DNA of 64,000 nt from Corallococcus interemptor. GTDB lineage: Bacteria > Myxococcota > Myxococcia > Myxococcales > Myxococcaceae. This document shows, piece by piece, positions 7,537 through 18,251 of this stretch (its first letter is position 1; each line of letters starts with the position of its first letter). The DNA is taken from assembly GCF_003668875.1 (NCBI RefSeq), contig NZ_RAWM01000031.1:1-64000 (forward strand), given 5' to 3'. The notes beneath the pieces were generated by a model. It ran no database searches. It was not told the DNA's origin and saw only the letters and a list, made by a program, of their open reading frames with translations. Made by a program: the position numbers and the translations under genes.

Positions 7537-10106
7537 GGAATCACCTCCAGCACCACGCCCGCGGGTGCCTCATCCAGAAGCAGGAGCTGGGCGGGCAGCG
7601 GCTGGACGGGCGTGCCCGGCGCGGCCGGCGCCTGGGGCCACCGGGCCCGGAGCGCCCTCAGCAGCGGCGCCAGCGCCTGCGGCCTGCCCGTGGGGTACAG
7701 GGCGTCCAGGTCCACCATCACCACGCCCTGCACGTCCTGCATCACCTGGATGACCTCCGCGGCGCTCACCGCCTGGCCGAAGCTCCGCCTCTCGAAGGAG
7801 AAGGCCGTCCGCAGCGCCGCCTCCACCCTCGCCTTCACGTCCTCGGCCAGGTAGCGCGGGTCCACCCGCAGCTTCGCCTTCAGGTTGAAGGGGATGCGCT
7901 CGAAGGACTTGTTCGAGGCCACGGCGAACTCCCGCACCGGGTCATGCAGCTTCGTGAGCGCGCCCACCAGGGCCTCATGCAGCGGGGTGCCCGCGTCCAC
8001 GGATCCGCCCTTCTGGGAGGCGATGGTGAGGTGCACGAGGATGCGCTCCCCATTGGTCAGGTCCGCGGCCTGCGCCTTGCCGATGCCGGCGAACGTGGAG
8101 GCGAAGTCCTCGTAGTCCTGGAGCGACACCACCCGCTCCAGCGTCAGCACCGACGCGGGGGCGTGAGCCCGCGCATCGTCCCGGGACTCGGGGGCCGCGG
8201 CGCCGGTGGCGTCCTGGGGATTGGTGACGGCGCGGATGCCCAGCGGCCGCACCCGCAGGAGCGCGAGCTGGCCCGTGTCCACCTCCCCCTCCGGACCGAT
8301 GCCGGAGCGGTACACCGCCACCACGTTCTCCTGGCCCGGGGGCAGGCGCGCGCCGGCTACGCCGTCGCCGAAGGTCAGGGCCACGGTGCCGTCGTCCTCG
8401 TGCCGCACCATGTACACCTGGCTGCGCGGGCCCTGGCCGAACAGCGTGGGCACCTCGTCCCAGCGCACGCCGTTGACGCGCACCTCCAGCGTGCTCTCTC
8501 CGCCCGTGGCGGTGGCCGCGGCCACATACGTGAGCGGCGGCTTCTTCAGCGTGAAGCGCTGGTTCTTGCGCGAGCCGTCCCCGCTGCCCAGCACCTCCGT
8601 CACCGTCTCGCCGTGCGTGGCCTTCACCACGTTGGCGTAGATGCGCACCGTGGCGCGCACGTACTCGTGGGCCAGCGGCTGCTGCAGCACCAGCAGCGTG
8701 CTGGAGCCGCTCTTCGCCGTGCTCGCGACGACGGCCCTCTCGCGCACCGGCGCGCCGCCCGGGTCCGCGGTGCCCTGTCCCTCCACCAGCAGGACATGCC
8801 CCGCCGTGAGCCCCTTCACCTCCCGGTCCAGCAACACGGTGCTCCCGCCCACCGGCGCGGTGAGCGGCTTCTCCGCCAGCGGCAGCTCCTCGCTCTGGGC
8901 CAGCACCGTGGTGCCGCGCAGCGGGAACCAGGACAGGTGCTCCAGCGCATCCACCTGGAGCCGCGTCACCCGCCCGGTGAGGCCGAAGTCCACGCGCGCG
9001 ACGGGCTTGGACTCCTGGATGCGGTACAGCTCCACGTAGCTGGCCTTCCGCAGCACCACCCAGCTGCCGGCGACGAGCGACGGGTACTCACGGTCCAGGT
9101 CGAACTGGCGCTCGGCGGTGGTCTGGATGTGGAAGTCCGGCCACTCCCCCGTGGGGATCGGATCCTCCCGCTTCTTCTTGAAGAGCGCCCGGATCTGCTC
9201 CGGCAGCAGCTTGAAGTCAGCGGCGTTGTAGCCGAAGAGGTTCGCGCGCAGCCGCAGCACGTAGGCGCGGGGGTTCGACGAAGGCTGCACCGCGGGCGAC
9301 TGGCTGCCCAGCGCATGCTCCCAGGTCACCACGGTGTGGCTGCGCGCCGGGTCCTCGGGGTCCGTCACCAGCGTGGTCCCCAGGACGATGCGCAGATCCC
9401 ACCGCTCGCTGCCGGGGGACTGCTCCCGCTCGGGGCCCACCAGCAGCAGCGCGTCGCCCACCTGGAGGCCCGTCTGGAGCCCCTGGAGGTAGAGCGTCTT
9501 CGTGCTGGTGGAGAAGTCCTGCGGCGTCGTCTGGCGCGGGCGCAGCTCGTTCCACGCGGCGCGAGCCTCCAGCGCCTCCACCGTCTCGAAGGTCTGCGGG
9601 CGCTCGTCCTGCCCGGGGATGCTGAGCACCTGCACGCCCTTCGCCACCTGGACGGACGCGGGCGAGCCGGGCGCCGTCTCCACCGTGAAGGCCAGGTACG
9701 TGCTGGCGGCCACGCCCGGCTTCAGCTCGTAGCCCACCTCCCGCGCCAGCTCGAGCACGGAGCGGCGCTCCGTGGCGGTGCGCAGGAAGCCCTCGTTGGC
9801 GATGCGCTCCTGGTAGAAGGTCAGCACGTCCGCCGCGGTGGCCCACGCGTCCAGCAGCGCGACGGCCGGATCCTCGGGGCTGCGCGTGGTGAGCGCGGCC
9901 AGCGGGCGCGAGCCGGCGAAGTCGCCATCCGGCAGGGCCTCGCGAGGAAGCCGCGCCAGCATGCGCTGGAAGAAGCTGGCGTGCGTGCCGATGCGGTACG
10001 CGAGCGCGCGCTGTCCCGGGCGGTTGTACAGCGGCGACGGCTCGGCGGAGCCGTCCTCCGCGCAGGCCGCGCAGTCGTCACCCGCGCCTGTCACTGGCGT
10101 GCTCAC
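7533..10106 (-). CDS. eCIS baseplate assembly protein, baseplate J-like (first of two)
   Basis: 857 aa from the GTG at 10106, whose GTGA overlaps the stop of the gene upstream; a start further upstream would run into that gene. Two CxxC-like cysteines (CAAC) lie near the N-terminus. LLDAWATAADVLTFYQERIANEG and LELAREVGYELKPGVAASTY are signatures of putative baseplate assembly proteins with a J-like core; FGDGVAGARLPPGQENVVAVY and SLQDYEDFASTFAGIGKAQA mark the J-like C-terminal half. Family role: forms the wedge ring connecting hub, tube and sheath. It sits between the second J-like protein and the tail-I-like wedge protein. Confidence 0.85.
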   Translation of the reverse strand: MSTPVTGAGDDCAACAEDGSAEPSPLYNRPGQRALAYRIGTHASFFQRMLARLPREALPDGDFAGSRPLAALTTRSPEDPAVALLDAWATAADVLTFYQERIANEGFLRTATERRSVLELAREVGYELKPGVAASTYLAFTVETAPGSPASVQVAKGVQVLSIPGQDERPQTFETVEALEARAAWNELRPRQTTPQDFSTSTKTLYLQGLQTGLQVGDALLLVGPEREQSPGSERWDLRIVLGTTLVTDPEDPARSHTVVTWEHALGSQSPAVQPSSNPRAYVLRLRANLFGYNAADFKLLPEQIRALFKKKREDPIPTGEWPDFHIQTTAERQFDLDREYPSLVAGSWVVLRKASYVELYRIQESKPVARVDFGLTGRVTRLQVDALEHLSWFPLRGTTVLAQSEELPLAEKPLTAPVGGSTVLLDREVKGLTAGHVLLVEGQGTADPGGAPVRERAVVASTAKSGSSTLLVLQQPLAHEYVRATVRIYANVVKATHGETVTEVLGSGDGSRKNQRFTLKKPPLTYVAAATATGGESTLEVRVNGVRWDEVPTLFGQGPRSQVYMVRHEDDGTVALTFGDGVAGARLPPGQENVVAVYRSGIGPEGEVDTGQLALLRVRPLGIRAVTNPQDATGAAAPESRDDARAHAPASVLTLERVVSLQDYEDFASTFAGIGKAQAADLTNGERILVHLTIASQKGGSVDAGTPLHEALVGALTKLHDPVREFAVASNKSFERIPFNLKAKLRVDPRYLAEDVKARVEAALRTAFSFERRSFGQAVSAAEVIQVMQDVQGVVMVDLDALYPTGRPQALAPLLRALRARWPQAPAAPGTPVQPLPAQLLLLDEAPAGVVLEVIP

Positions 10107-12664
10107 AGGCCCCCCTGCATCTGGAAGTCGAGCTTCCCGTTCTCCGGCTGGCTCGGGTCGTTGTCGAGCCGGGCGATCTCCAGCCGCTCCATGGTGATGA
10201 GCCCCTCCGTCCACTCACCGCGAGACACCTGCCCCCACCGGCGGAAGCGGTTGGGCTTGGACGCGGCCTCCTCGGTGTCCACCCACGCCACGCCGGGCAC
10301 CGCCATGGCGGCGGCGACGATGCGGCTGAGGTACACGGGCTGACCGAAGGTGAACTGGTCCGGGTGGAAGAAGCCGCGCCGCCCGTCCGGCAAATCCCGG
10401 TTGCTGAAGACCTCCAGCAGGGCCGCCTTCACGTTGCTGGCGAGGAAGCCCGGCTGCACGCACACCGTCATCACGATGTCGAGCGGCACGAAGAGGGGCG
10501 CCTCGATGCGCAGGTCGTAGCCCGCCAGCCGGAAGCGCTCCAGGAAGGTGGTCAGCGCGCCGGAGAAGGCCGCGTCCACGGGGCGCCCGCCCTTGCGGTC
10601 CACGGTGACGAACATGGTGTGCCAGCTGCCCGTCCACCGGAGGCTGCCCACCGCGTGCTGGACCTCGGGGTGGCGCCGGGCCACCTCCGCGTAGTCCGCC
10701 TCCGTCACCGCGCGCTGCTGCACGCGGAAGGCCTGCGGTGCGTTGATGCGCACCTGCGCCAGCGACTCCGGCTCCGCGCCGCCCGTGGCGGGCAGCGGGT
10801 TGCGCACGCGCAGCACGGCGTTGCGCCAGTCGCCTCCCGCCGGGTGGTACAGCCGGGAGATGGACTCCGCGCCCACGTTGCCCGCCGTGCCATTGCCGAT
10901 GCGGTACGTGGCCAGCAGCGTGTCCGCGGCGGGGGGACGCTCGCCCAGCACGTTGTCGCCAAAGCGCAGCCGCGCGCGGCCGTCCTCCTCCACCTCCGCC
11001 ACCACCTCCCGGCTGAAGCGCCCGCTGTTGAGCAGCGTGCGGCGCGGCGTCCACGCGCGCCGGCTCTGCTCCTCCTCCAGCCAGACGGCCGGCAGCACGT
11101 CCTCCATGTCCCAGCGCATGGCCGCCGCCGCGGAGGCCCTGGGGTCCACCGCCCGCCGCCCGTCCGGCGCCCGCCCCGCCTGCGTCAGCGGACCGCGCGC
11201 CAGCCGGGGCCGGTAGCGCCCCTCGGCGGGCACGGCCAGCAGCTTCTCGCCGTGCACGGTGCGCCCGTGGTCCACCAGCACCACGTTGCCGCGCGCCACG
11301 CTCACCGGCGCCCTCTTGCCCGGCGCGGGTCCTCCGCCGCCCTCGCCCGTGAGCGTGGGGGCCGGCACCTCCACCTCCCACAGGCACAGCTCGAAGGGCA
11401 GCGCGTCCTCCGAGCCCCACTCGATCTCCACCACCTGCTGCTTCAGGAGCGGGTCCTCGGTGAAGGTCACCTTCGTGAGCCGCACGGCGTGGCGGCGGGA
11501 CGGGTCCGCGTCCTCCACCCGGCCCGTGGTGGCGCTGCGCACCTCCTCCAGGAGGAGCACCTGCCCCACCGCGAGCTTCTTCAGCGCGTCGTCCGTGTTG
11601 AGCAGCGTGGCGGCGGTGGCGCCCTCGGGCAGGCAGCACTTGTCCTCGCCCCACGTGTGGAAGCGCAGCTCGCCGTGCTTCCAATGGACGCGGACGTCGT
11701 GCAGGGACTCGAAGACCTCGGCCCCCTCGCTCAGCGCGACGGCCAGCTGGGCGTCGTCCAGCACCCGGGGCCCGGCCGTGGTGGTGGTGAGGAACATCGT
11801 CCCCGGCGTCTTCTCCGTGGGCCCCTTCAGCTCGAAGCCGTCCGCGCCCTCCATCACCTCCACCGTCACCCACGCCCGGGCGTTGCAGCCGTCGTGCATG
11901 GGGTAGTCCAGCAGCCGCGCGTGGCGCCGCACGGAGGTGCGCCTGCGCGCGGTGCCCAGGTACGCCTCGGTGGCCGCCGCGTCCTGGTAGTAGCTCAAGG
12001 AGTCGGCCGCGTAGGCCATCACCTCCACCAGCGCCACGCCCAGGTCCGCCGCGTTGCGCTCCTGCCACTGCGGAGACACCTGCGACAGCCGGTCCAGCAA
12101 CAGCCGCCGGAAGCTGGAGAAGTCGCGGGTGAGGTAGTCGATCTGCGGGTCCTCGCCCGGCGGAGGCGGCCCCACCCGGGGGGGCGCGCAGTCGAACTCG
12201 CTGGGGCACTCCACCTTGAAGGTGAACTCCACCCGGGACAGCGGCGCGTCGAAGCCGTCCGGCGGCACCGTGTCCGCCAGCGAGCGGCGCAGCGCGAGCG
12301 CGTACGTGGAGAAGTCCCCCACGGAGTCCGTGCGCACCACCAGCCACTCGCGCGCGTCCGGCCGCGCCTGCTCCGCGCTCCACGCTCCGCCGTCCGTGCC
12401 CGCCGGGATCTGGTCCAGGCGGTGCGCCCACACCACGCCCACCTCCTTCAGGCGCACCCCGCCTTCAATCGTGACGTTGTCGGCGGTGAGGGCGCCGGGC
12501 AGCTCCTTGAAGAAGTGCACCCAGAGGGTCTTCTGGCGCTCCACGCCCAGCGCGGTGGCCTCGGCGTCCAGCACCTCCAGGTAGTCGATGCCGTTGAACC
12601 CGGAGCCCGGGGCCGCGACGAGCTGACGCCGCCGCTCACTCTTGCAGACGTAGCGCTCGCCCAT
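10103..12664 (-). CDS. eCIS baseplate assembly protein, baseplate J-like (second of two)
   Basis: 853 aa. The ATG at 12664 is preferred over the GTG at 12685 because GGGGGA lies about 8 nt before it and the longer form would overlap the upstream gene by 19 nt. Features include LLLDRLSQVSPQWQERNAAD and a YYQDAAATEAYLGTARRRTS helix, RFGDNVLGERPPAADTLLATY and VTEADYAEVARRHPEVQ, which recur in the neighbouring paralogue and define the J-like fold. Afp and PVC also carry two large baseplate proteins next to gp25. The C-terminus contains DGRRGFFHPDQFTFGQPVYL, again typical. Divergent from its neighbour overall, so an old duplication rather than a recent one. Confidence 0.85.
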   Translation of the reverse strand: MGERYVCKSERRRQLVAAPGSGFNGIDYLEVLDAEATALGVERQKTLWVHFFKELPGALTADNVTIEGGVRLKEVGVVWAHRLDQIPAGTDGGAWSAEQARPDAREWLVVRTDSVGDFSTYALALRRSLADTVPPDGFDAPLSRVEFTFKVECPSEFDCAPPRVGPPPPGEDPQIDYLTRDFSSFRRLLLDRLSQVSPQWQERNAADLGVALVEVMAYAADSLSYYQDAAATEAYLGTARRRTSVRRHARLLDYPMHDGCNARAWVTVEVMEGADGFELKGPTEKTPGTMFLTTTTAGPRVLDDAQLAVALSEGAEVFESLHDVRVHWKHGELRFHTWGEDKCCLPEGATAATLLNTDDALKKLAVGQVLLLEEVRSATTGRVEDADPSRRHAVRLTKVTFTEDPLLKQQVVEIEWGSEDALPFELCLWEVEVPAPTLTGEGGGGPAPGKRAPVSVARGNVVLVDHGRTVHGEKLLAVPAEGRYRPRLARGPLTQAGRAPDGRRAVDPRASAAAAMRWDMEDVLPAVWLEEEQSRRAWTPRRTLLNSGRFSREVVAEVEEDGRARLRFGDNVLGERPPAADTLLATYRIGNGTAGNVGAESISRLYHPAGGDWRNAVLRVRNPLPATGGAEPESLAQVRINAPQAFRVQQRAVTEADYAEVARRHPEVQHAVGSLRWTGSWHTMFVTVDRKGGRPVDAAFSGALTTFLERFRLAGYDLRIEAPLFVPLDIVMTVCVQPGFLASNVKAALLEVFSNRDLPDGRRGFFHPDQFTFGQPVYLSRIVAAAMAVPGVAWVDTEEAASKPNRFRRWGQVSRGEWTEGLITMERLEIARLDNDPSQPENGKLDFQMQGGL

Positions 12665-12666
12665 GG

Positions 12667-13023
12667 TCACGTCCCCCGGGACCACTGCGCCACCTGGCGC
12701 TGCTGGGTGCGGCGCACCACGTACCGCACCGTCACCTGCAGCGTGCCTTCCACGCTGAGCACGTCCACGGCCTCCACCTGGATGAGGTCTCCCAGGAATT
12801 GTTGAAGCGCGCCCTGCACCAGGAACTGGGTGGCGGTGGCCAGCTCCCCGCTGTTGGGCGCGAAGACGAGCTGCGACAGGCCCGTGCCGAACGTGGGCCG
12901 GTTCACCCGCTCGCCGGGCGCGGTGAACAGCACCTGCTCAATGAGGTGCCGCACGTGCGTGTCCAGGTCCGCGTCGGCCGTGCGGCCACGTCCATCGATG
13001 CGGAACGGAAAGCCGATCTGCAT
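12667..13023 (-). CDS. GPW/gp25-family baseplate protein
   Basis: 118 aa, about the normal length for gp25-like proteins. The motifs MQIGFPFRIDGRGRTA, VRHLIEQVLFTAPGERVNRP and FGTGLSQLVFAP are diagnostic for GPW/gp25 (the Afp9 role). In contractile tails it sits in the inner baseplate, where its core resembles the handshake domain of sheath subunits and templates sheath assembly. The stop lies 2 bp before the next gene's ATG, so the two genes are probably translationally coupled. Confidence 0.9.
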   Translation of the reverse strand: MQIGFPFRIDGRGRTADADLDTHVRHLIEQVLFTAPGERVNRPTFGTGLSQLVFAPNSGELATATQFLVQGALQQFLGDLIQVEAVDVLSVEGTLQVTVRYVVRRTQQRQVAQWSRGT

Positions 13024-13024
13024 G

Positions 13025-13357
13025 TCAGGTCCCCTTCACCCGGACTTGGGTCATCACGACCTGCGGCGGGCCCGCGGGCGCCTGCGTCACCGTGAACGTC
13101 AGGCCCGAGCTGGACTGGAGGATGACGGGCTGTCCCCCCACGCGGACCCGGACCGCGGGCACCAGCCACTTCACCTGGAGGCACGGACCGGGAGGCGGGT
13201 TCGGCGGAATCGGGCAGCCGGACACCATGTACATGTCCGCCAGGGTGGCCACCGGCTGGCCGCCCACCTTCACCCGAGGGTTGCCGGGGGAGACCTGCAC
13301 CTGGCCCGCGTGGGGGCACATCACCGTGGCGCCGACGTGGAGGAGGAATCCAGGCAT
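13025..13357 (-). CDS. PAAR-like spike-tip protein
   Basis: 110 aa. The start MPGFLLHVGATVMCPHAGQV, then GGQPVATLADMYMVSGCPI and a late VRVGGQPVILQSSS, show the repeated short Gly-Pro turns and the scattered His/Cys (C15, H17, C50) of PAAR-like tips that cap VgrG or gpV spikes. In eCIS this is the Afp10-like position, between gpV and gp25. Expected role: sharpened, metal-bound tip that pierces the target membrane. One bp separates it from gp25. A DUF4280-like alternative is possible. Confidence 0.75.
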   Translation of the reverse strand: MPGFLLHVGATVMCPHAGQVQVSPGNPRVKVGGQPVATLADMYMVSGCPIPPNPPPGPCLQVKWLVPAVRVRVGGQPVILQSSSGLTFTVTQAPAGPPQVVMTQVRVKGT

Positions 13358-13360
13358 GGC

Positions 13361-13909
13361 TCACATCACCTCGAGCGCGCCGTTGTTGATGTTGACGCCC
13401 GTGGGGCCGAGCTTCACGTTGGCCGCGCCGAACGACAGCTCGATGCCGGTGGCGCTCAGCACCGCCTTCGTCGTGCCGCCCTGGGACAGCTCGATGCCCT
13501 GCGAGTTGAAGACGGCCTTCAGCGGCATGGCCACCACCGGAGGGCTCACTTCAATCGTGAGCCCGCCCGCGCCGGGCATGTCGCTCAGCGTGAGGGTGAT
13601 GCCATCCGTCTTCCACACCTTCATCTGGGGCACGGCGGGCTGGGCGGGAGCCTCGCCCTCGCCCCAGAAGCAGCCGGCCCAGATGGGGTAGTTCGGGTCG
13701 CCGCGCTCGAACTCCACCCAGACCTTGGCCCCCGTGGGCGGCACGGCGAAGAAGCCCACGCTCCTGCCGCCATAGGGCAGGCAGGGCATGGCCCAGGAGA
13801 GCTGGCTGTCGCCCAGCACGGAGGGCACCTTCACCTGGACGCGGCCCTGCATCAGCGGGTCGATGTTGTTGACCACCTCGCCGCGGTATTTCCCGTAGTA
13901 CGTGCTCAT
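13361..13909 (-). CDS. gpV/VgrG-type spike protein (phage baseplate assembly protein V)
   Basis: 182 aa from MSTYYGKYRG; the ATGA overlap with the upstream stop at 13906 fixes the start. The N-terminal OB-fold region (RGEVVNNIDPLMQGRVQVKV, WAMPCLPYGGRSVGFFAVPP, VWVEFERGDPNYPIWAGCFW) is the standard gpV/gp5 signature. The C-terminal ~60 residues (FNSQGIELSQGGTTKAVLS, IELSFGAANVKLGPTGVNIN) are a beta-prism of regular strands. With the separate gp27-like protein encoded upstream it makes a full spike, i.e. VgrG split into two genes, as in Afp8-related systems. Confidence 0.88.
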   Translation of the reverse strand: MSTYYGKYRGEVVNNIDPLMQGRVQVKVPSVLGDSQLSWAMPCLPYGGRSVGFFAVPPTGAKVWVEFERGDPNYPIWAGCFWGEGEAPAQPAVPQMKVWKTDGITLTLSDMPGAGGLTIEVSPPVVAMPLKAVFNSQGIELSQGGTTKAVLSATGIELSFGAANVKLGPTGVNINNGALEVM

Positions 13910-15048
13910 GGAGGCACCACCGGTGTGAGCGCCCCGAGCCCCTCGCGCGTGAGGGTGAAGCGCTGTTTGTATTCGCCGACGCGGATGGAGTGCGTGACGT
14001 TCTTCACGTAGTAGAAGCCGTCGTGCGTCCACCCCACCCCGCGCACGCCCACGAGCCCGCGGGGGCGCAGGAGGTTGCCGTAGCGCAGGGCGTTCAGTTC
14101 GCCCGAGGCGGTGAGCACCTTATCCGTGGACGCGTCCGTCATGGCCTGCGCCTGGGCGTAGGCGGCCACGTAGCTGGTGCCGTCCGGCACCTCCAGCAGC
14201 GTCTTGCGCACGTTCGGCTGGTGCACCAGCACCGCGGGCATCGCCGCCAGCGGCGGCAGGCGCGTGCTGATGAACGTCTCCACCGGGATGGCCCTGCCGA
14301 ACACCATCGCCTTGCCGGACACGGTGGTGGCCTCCAGCGCGTTGTACTGGAAGCTGATGGAGTCCACGTTGGTCTCCGCGCCCATGTTCACCGACAGCGC
14401 CGGCTGCGGGACGCCGGTGCGGATGGGCGGGCCCCAGTACGCCTTGTTCATCAGCGGCGCCGGGCCCGGCTCCACGTAGAAGACGTAGCCGAAGCGGCGC
14501 GCCATCTCCTGGAGGTACGCGTAGTCCGTGCCCCGGAACACCGGCGAGCGCACCACCGGCAGCGGCACGTCCAGCGTGGGCGGCGGCAGCACCGTGGGCA
14601 GCAGCTGGTACTTCGAATACCCGAGGATGAGCCGCGCGGCGATGATGGGCTCCACCTGCGCGGGGTGCTCGTGGACCTTCTGCTCCAGGTCCATCATCGT
14701 GCTCACGTCCTCGCCGGTGACGGTGAGCGTGGAGGCTCCGGGCTGCTCGGACGGCGTGAGCTGCCGGTGGGTGATGACGCCGTCGAAGAGCACCTGCGGC
14801 ACCACGTTGAACGTCACCACCAGCACCACGCGGTTGAAGGGCTGCAGCAGCGGGTTGGACAAAAGCCCGAAGTCCACCAGGCTCAGCGGCCCCGCGCGGC
14901 CCACGCTGAAGGTGAGCTGGAAGCCGGAGCGGCCCTCGTCGTTGTGGGTGACCTCCACGCCCTGCAGCGCCTCGACGAGCGGCTGCGGCGCGGGCACCGG
15001 CACCGCCGGACCCACCATCAGCAGGAGGTTGACGCCCAGCAGCCCCAT
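13906..15048 (-). CDS. gpD/gp27-like hub protein (VgrG N-terminal half)
   Basis: 380 aa. FQLTFSVGRAGPLSLVDFGL, VLFDGVITHRQLTPS, LTVTGEDVSTMMDLEQK and FRGTDYAYLQEMARRFGYVF are the recurring motifs of the phage late-control gpD/gp27 hub. It would form the trimer adapting the hexameric tube to the trimeric spike. The C-terminal GVGWTHDGFYYVKNVTHSI is also typical of eCIS hub proteins. It overlaps the spike gene by 4 bp and lies 6 bp after the LysM-like gene. Confidence 0.88.
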   Translation of the reverse strand: MGLLGVNLLLMVGPAVPVPAPQPLVEALQGVEVTHNDEGRSGFQLTFSVGRAGPLSLVDFGLLSNPLLQPFNRVVLVVTFNVVPQVLFDGVITHRQLTPSEQPGASTLTVTGEDVSTMMDLEQKVHEHPAQVEPIIAARLILGYSKYQLLPTVLPPPTLDVPLPVVRSPVFRGTDYAYLQEMARRFGYVFYVEPGPAPLMNKAYWGPPIRTGVPQPALSVNMGAETNVDSISFQYNALEATTVSGKAMVFGRAIPVETFISTRLPPLAAMPAVLVHQPNVRKTLLEVPDGTSYVAAYAQAQAMTDASTDKVLTASGELNALRYGNLLRPRGLVGVRGVGWTHDGFYYVKNVTHSIRVGEYKQRFTLTREGLGALTPVVPP

Positions 15049-15054
15049 GGTCGC

Positions 15055-15345
15055 TCAGAACTCCGGCATGGCGATGCGGACCACCGCCCCCGGCTCCTCC
15101 ATGACGTCGAACGGGTTGAGCACGTCGTTGGCGTCACACACGCGCCAGAACTGCTCCGGGTCTCCCAGCGTGCGGGCCGTCAGCAGGTCCAGGCGGTCCC
15201 CTTCCGTGACGGTGACCTCGGCCAGCAGCCGCATCTCCTGTCCGGACGGCAGGAAGCGGCGGCGCTTGTACGCGACCACCCGCCCATCCGGCAGGGTGAG
15301 CGTGACGGTCTCCAGCGAGGCGTAGCGGCTGGTGGGATCGAACAT
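15055..15345 (-). CDS. LysM-like eCIS tail adaptor (small)
   Basis: 96 aa from MFDPTSRYAS at 15345; earlier in-frame starts overlap the upstream gene. Residues 40-96 (VTVTEGDRLDLLTARTLGDP, then FWRVCDANDVLNPFDV and VRIAMPEF) have the LysM pattern: a 'xGDxLxxLA' first strand and helix, and the 'WRxIxxANxxxxP' second half. In Afp7/PVC7-type proteins LysM is fused to the CIS-tube domain; here it is a separate gene 7 bp downstream of that partner. It most likely sits at the hub-tube junction inside the particle, not on peptidoglycan. Confidence 0.7.
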   Translation of the reverse strand: MFDPTSRYASLETVTLTLPDGRVVAYKRRRFLPSGQEMRLLAEVTVTEGDRLDLLTARTLGDPEQFWRVCDANDVLNPFDVMEEPGAVVRIAMPEF

Positions 15346-15352
15346 GGGCGGG

Positions 15353-15991
15353 TCACCTCGGCAGCGCGCCGGCAGCGCCACTGACGCTGCCAACGACGGC
15401 CATGGCCTCCTTGATGACCTGGTGGGAGAAGAAGAGGGCGAAGCCCGGATGCGTCACGGGCAGGTCGTTGTACGTGAGCACCCGCAGCGCCAGGGACACC
15501 CGGGCCCGGATGGGGTTGAGCGACGGATCGTAGGCCTCCTCGGTGATGGAGAACTCCGTGAGCTTCACCGGCACCACGCGCTTGGGCCCCCAGACGAACA
15601 GCGTCAGGGTGGCCACGTTGGGAAGCACCTCGAGCACGCCCGTCTTCATCAGCGTGGAGTTGAGGAGCACCTGCGCCGTCTTCGGATAGACGAGCATCTC
15701 CAGCGCCGACAGCTGCGGGTAGATGCCCAGGCTGGTGGCGACGGCGTTGGCCGACTCGAGCTGGTCCGTGGCGTCGATCTCCACGTCCAGCTTGATGGTT
15801 TCGATGGGCGGGCCCTTGAGGCGCTGCGCCTCCGTGCGGTCGCCGCTGTCGCCCGCCATCTGGGGCTGCAGCGTCCGCGTCATCGTGTCCGGGTTGTACT
15901 GGAACACGACGACGCTGGAGACGGGGTTCATCGGGTCCAAGCCAATGATGGCGCCGCGCTGCGTGCGCGGGGTGCGGGGGAAGGTGCTCAT
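15353..15991 (-). CDS. CIS tube/hub-adaptor protein (Afp7-like N-terminal domain)
   Basis: 212 aa. SSVVVFQYNPDTMTRTLQPQ with GPPIETIKLDVEIDATDQLE and VWGPKRVVPVKLTEFSITEE is the signature of the CIS_tube domain family, tube-like adaptors stacked between inner tube and hub. It ends after LRVLTYNDLPVTHPGF with a short amphipathic tail and has no LysM domain of its own; LysM is encoded by the next gene. Its ATG overlaps the stop of the 91-aa gene by 4 bp. Confidence 0.82.
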   Translation of the reverse strand: MSTFPRTPRTQRGAIIGLDPMNPVSSVVVFQYNPDTMTRTLQPQMAGDSGDRTEAQRLKGPPIETIKLDVEIDATDQLESANAVATSLGIYPQLSALEMLVYPKTAQVLLNSTLMKTGVLEVLPNVATLTLFVWGPKRVVPVKLTEFSITEEAYDPSLNPIRARVSLALRVLTYNDLPVTHPGFALFFSHQVIKEAMAVVGSVSGAAGALPR

Positions 15992-16259
15992 CGTCCCTGG
16001 CCTCCTCCCGCCAGGCCCGAGTACACGGCCCGGGCCACGCTCGCGCCCGTCGCCTCCGGCGAGGCCCCGGGCGTCACGGAGATGGCGCCCACGTCCAGCC
16101 GCGACGCCAGGGCGGCGGCGTCCACGCCGGACGGCAGGCCCTGCTCGGCCAGCAGCCGGGACAGCTCCTCGCGCACGGCCTCGCCCACCCGGTGGCGGTG
16201 CGCGGACGGCACGCCGTGCAGCACCAGCTCGTCGATGTGCAGCGCGATGCGTTGCGGCC

Positions 16260-16263
<4 letters not shown>
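15988..16263 (-). CDS. Small conserved-looking eCIS protein of unknown function (91 aa)
   Basis: 91 aa, start ATG at 16263 overlapping the ATPase stop by 4 bp and its own stop overlapping the next ATG, so it is locked into the operon by coupling on both sides. It begins MRPQRIALHIDELVLHGVPS, a beta-strand pair, followed by a charged helix (HRVGEAVREELSRLLAEQG) and a Gly/Ala-rich tail. I do not recognise a family. The position between the AAA+ ATPase and the tube adaptor suggests an assembly factor or an ATPase partner; that is inference from location only. Confidence 0.65.
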
Positions 16264-18247
<1,984 letters not shown>

Positions 18248-18251
<4 letters not shown>

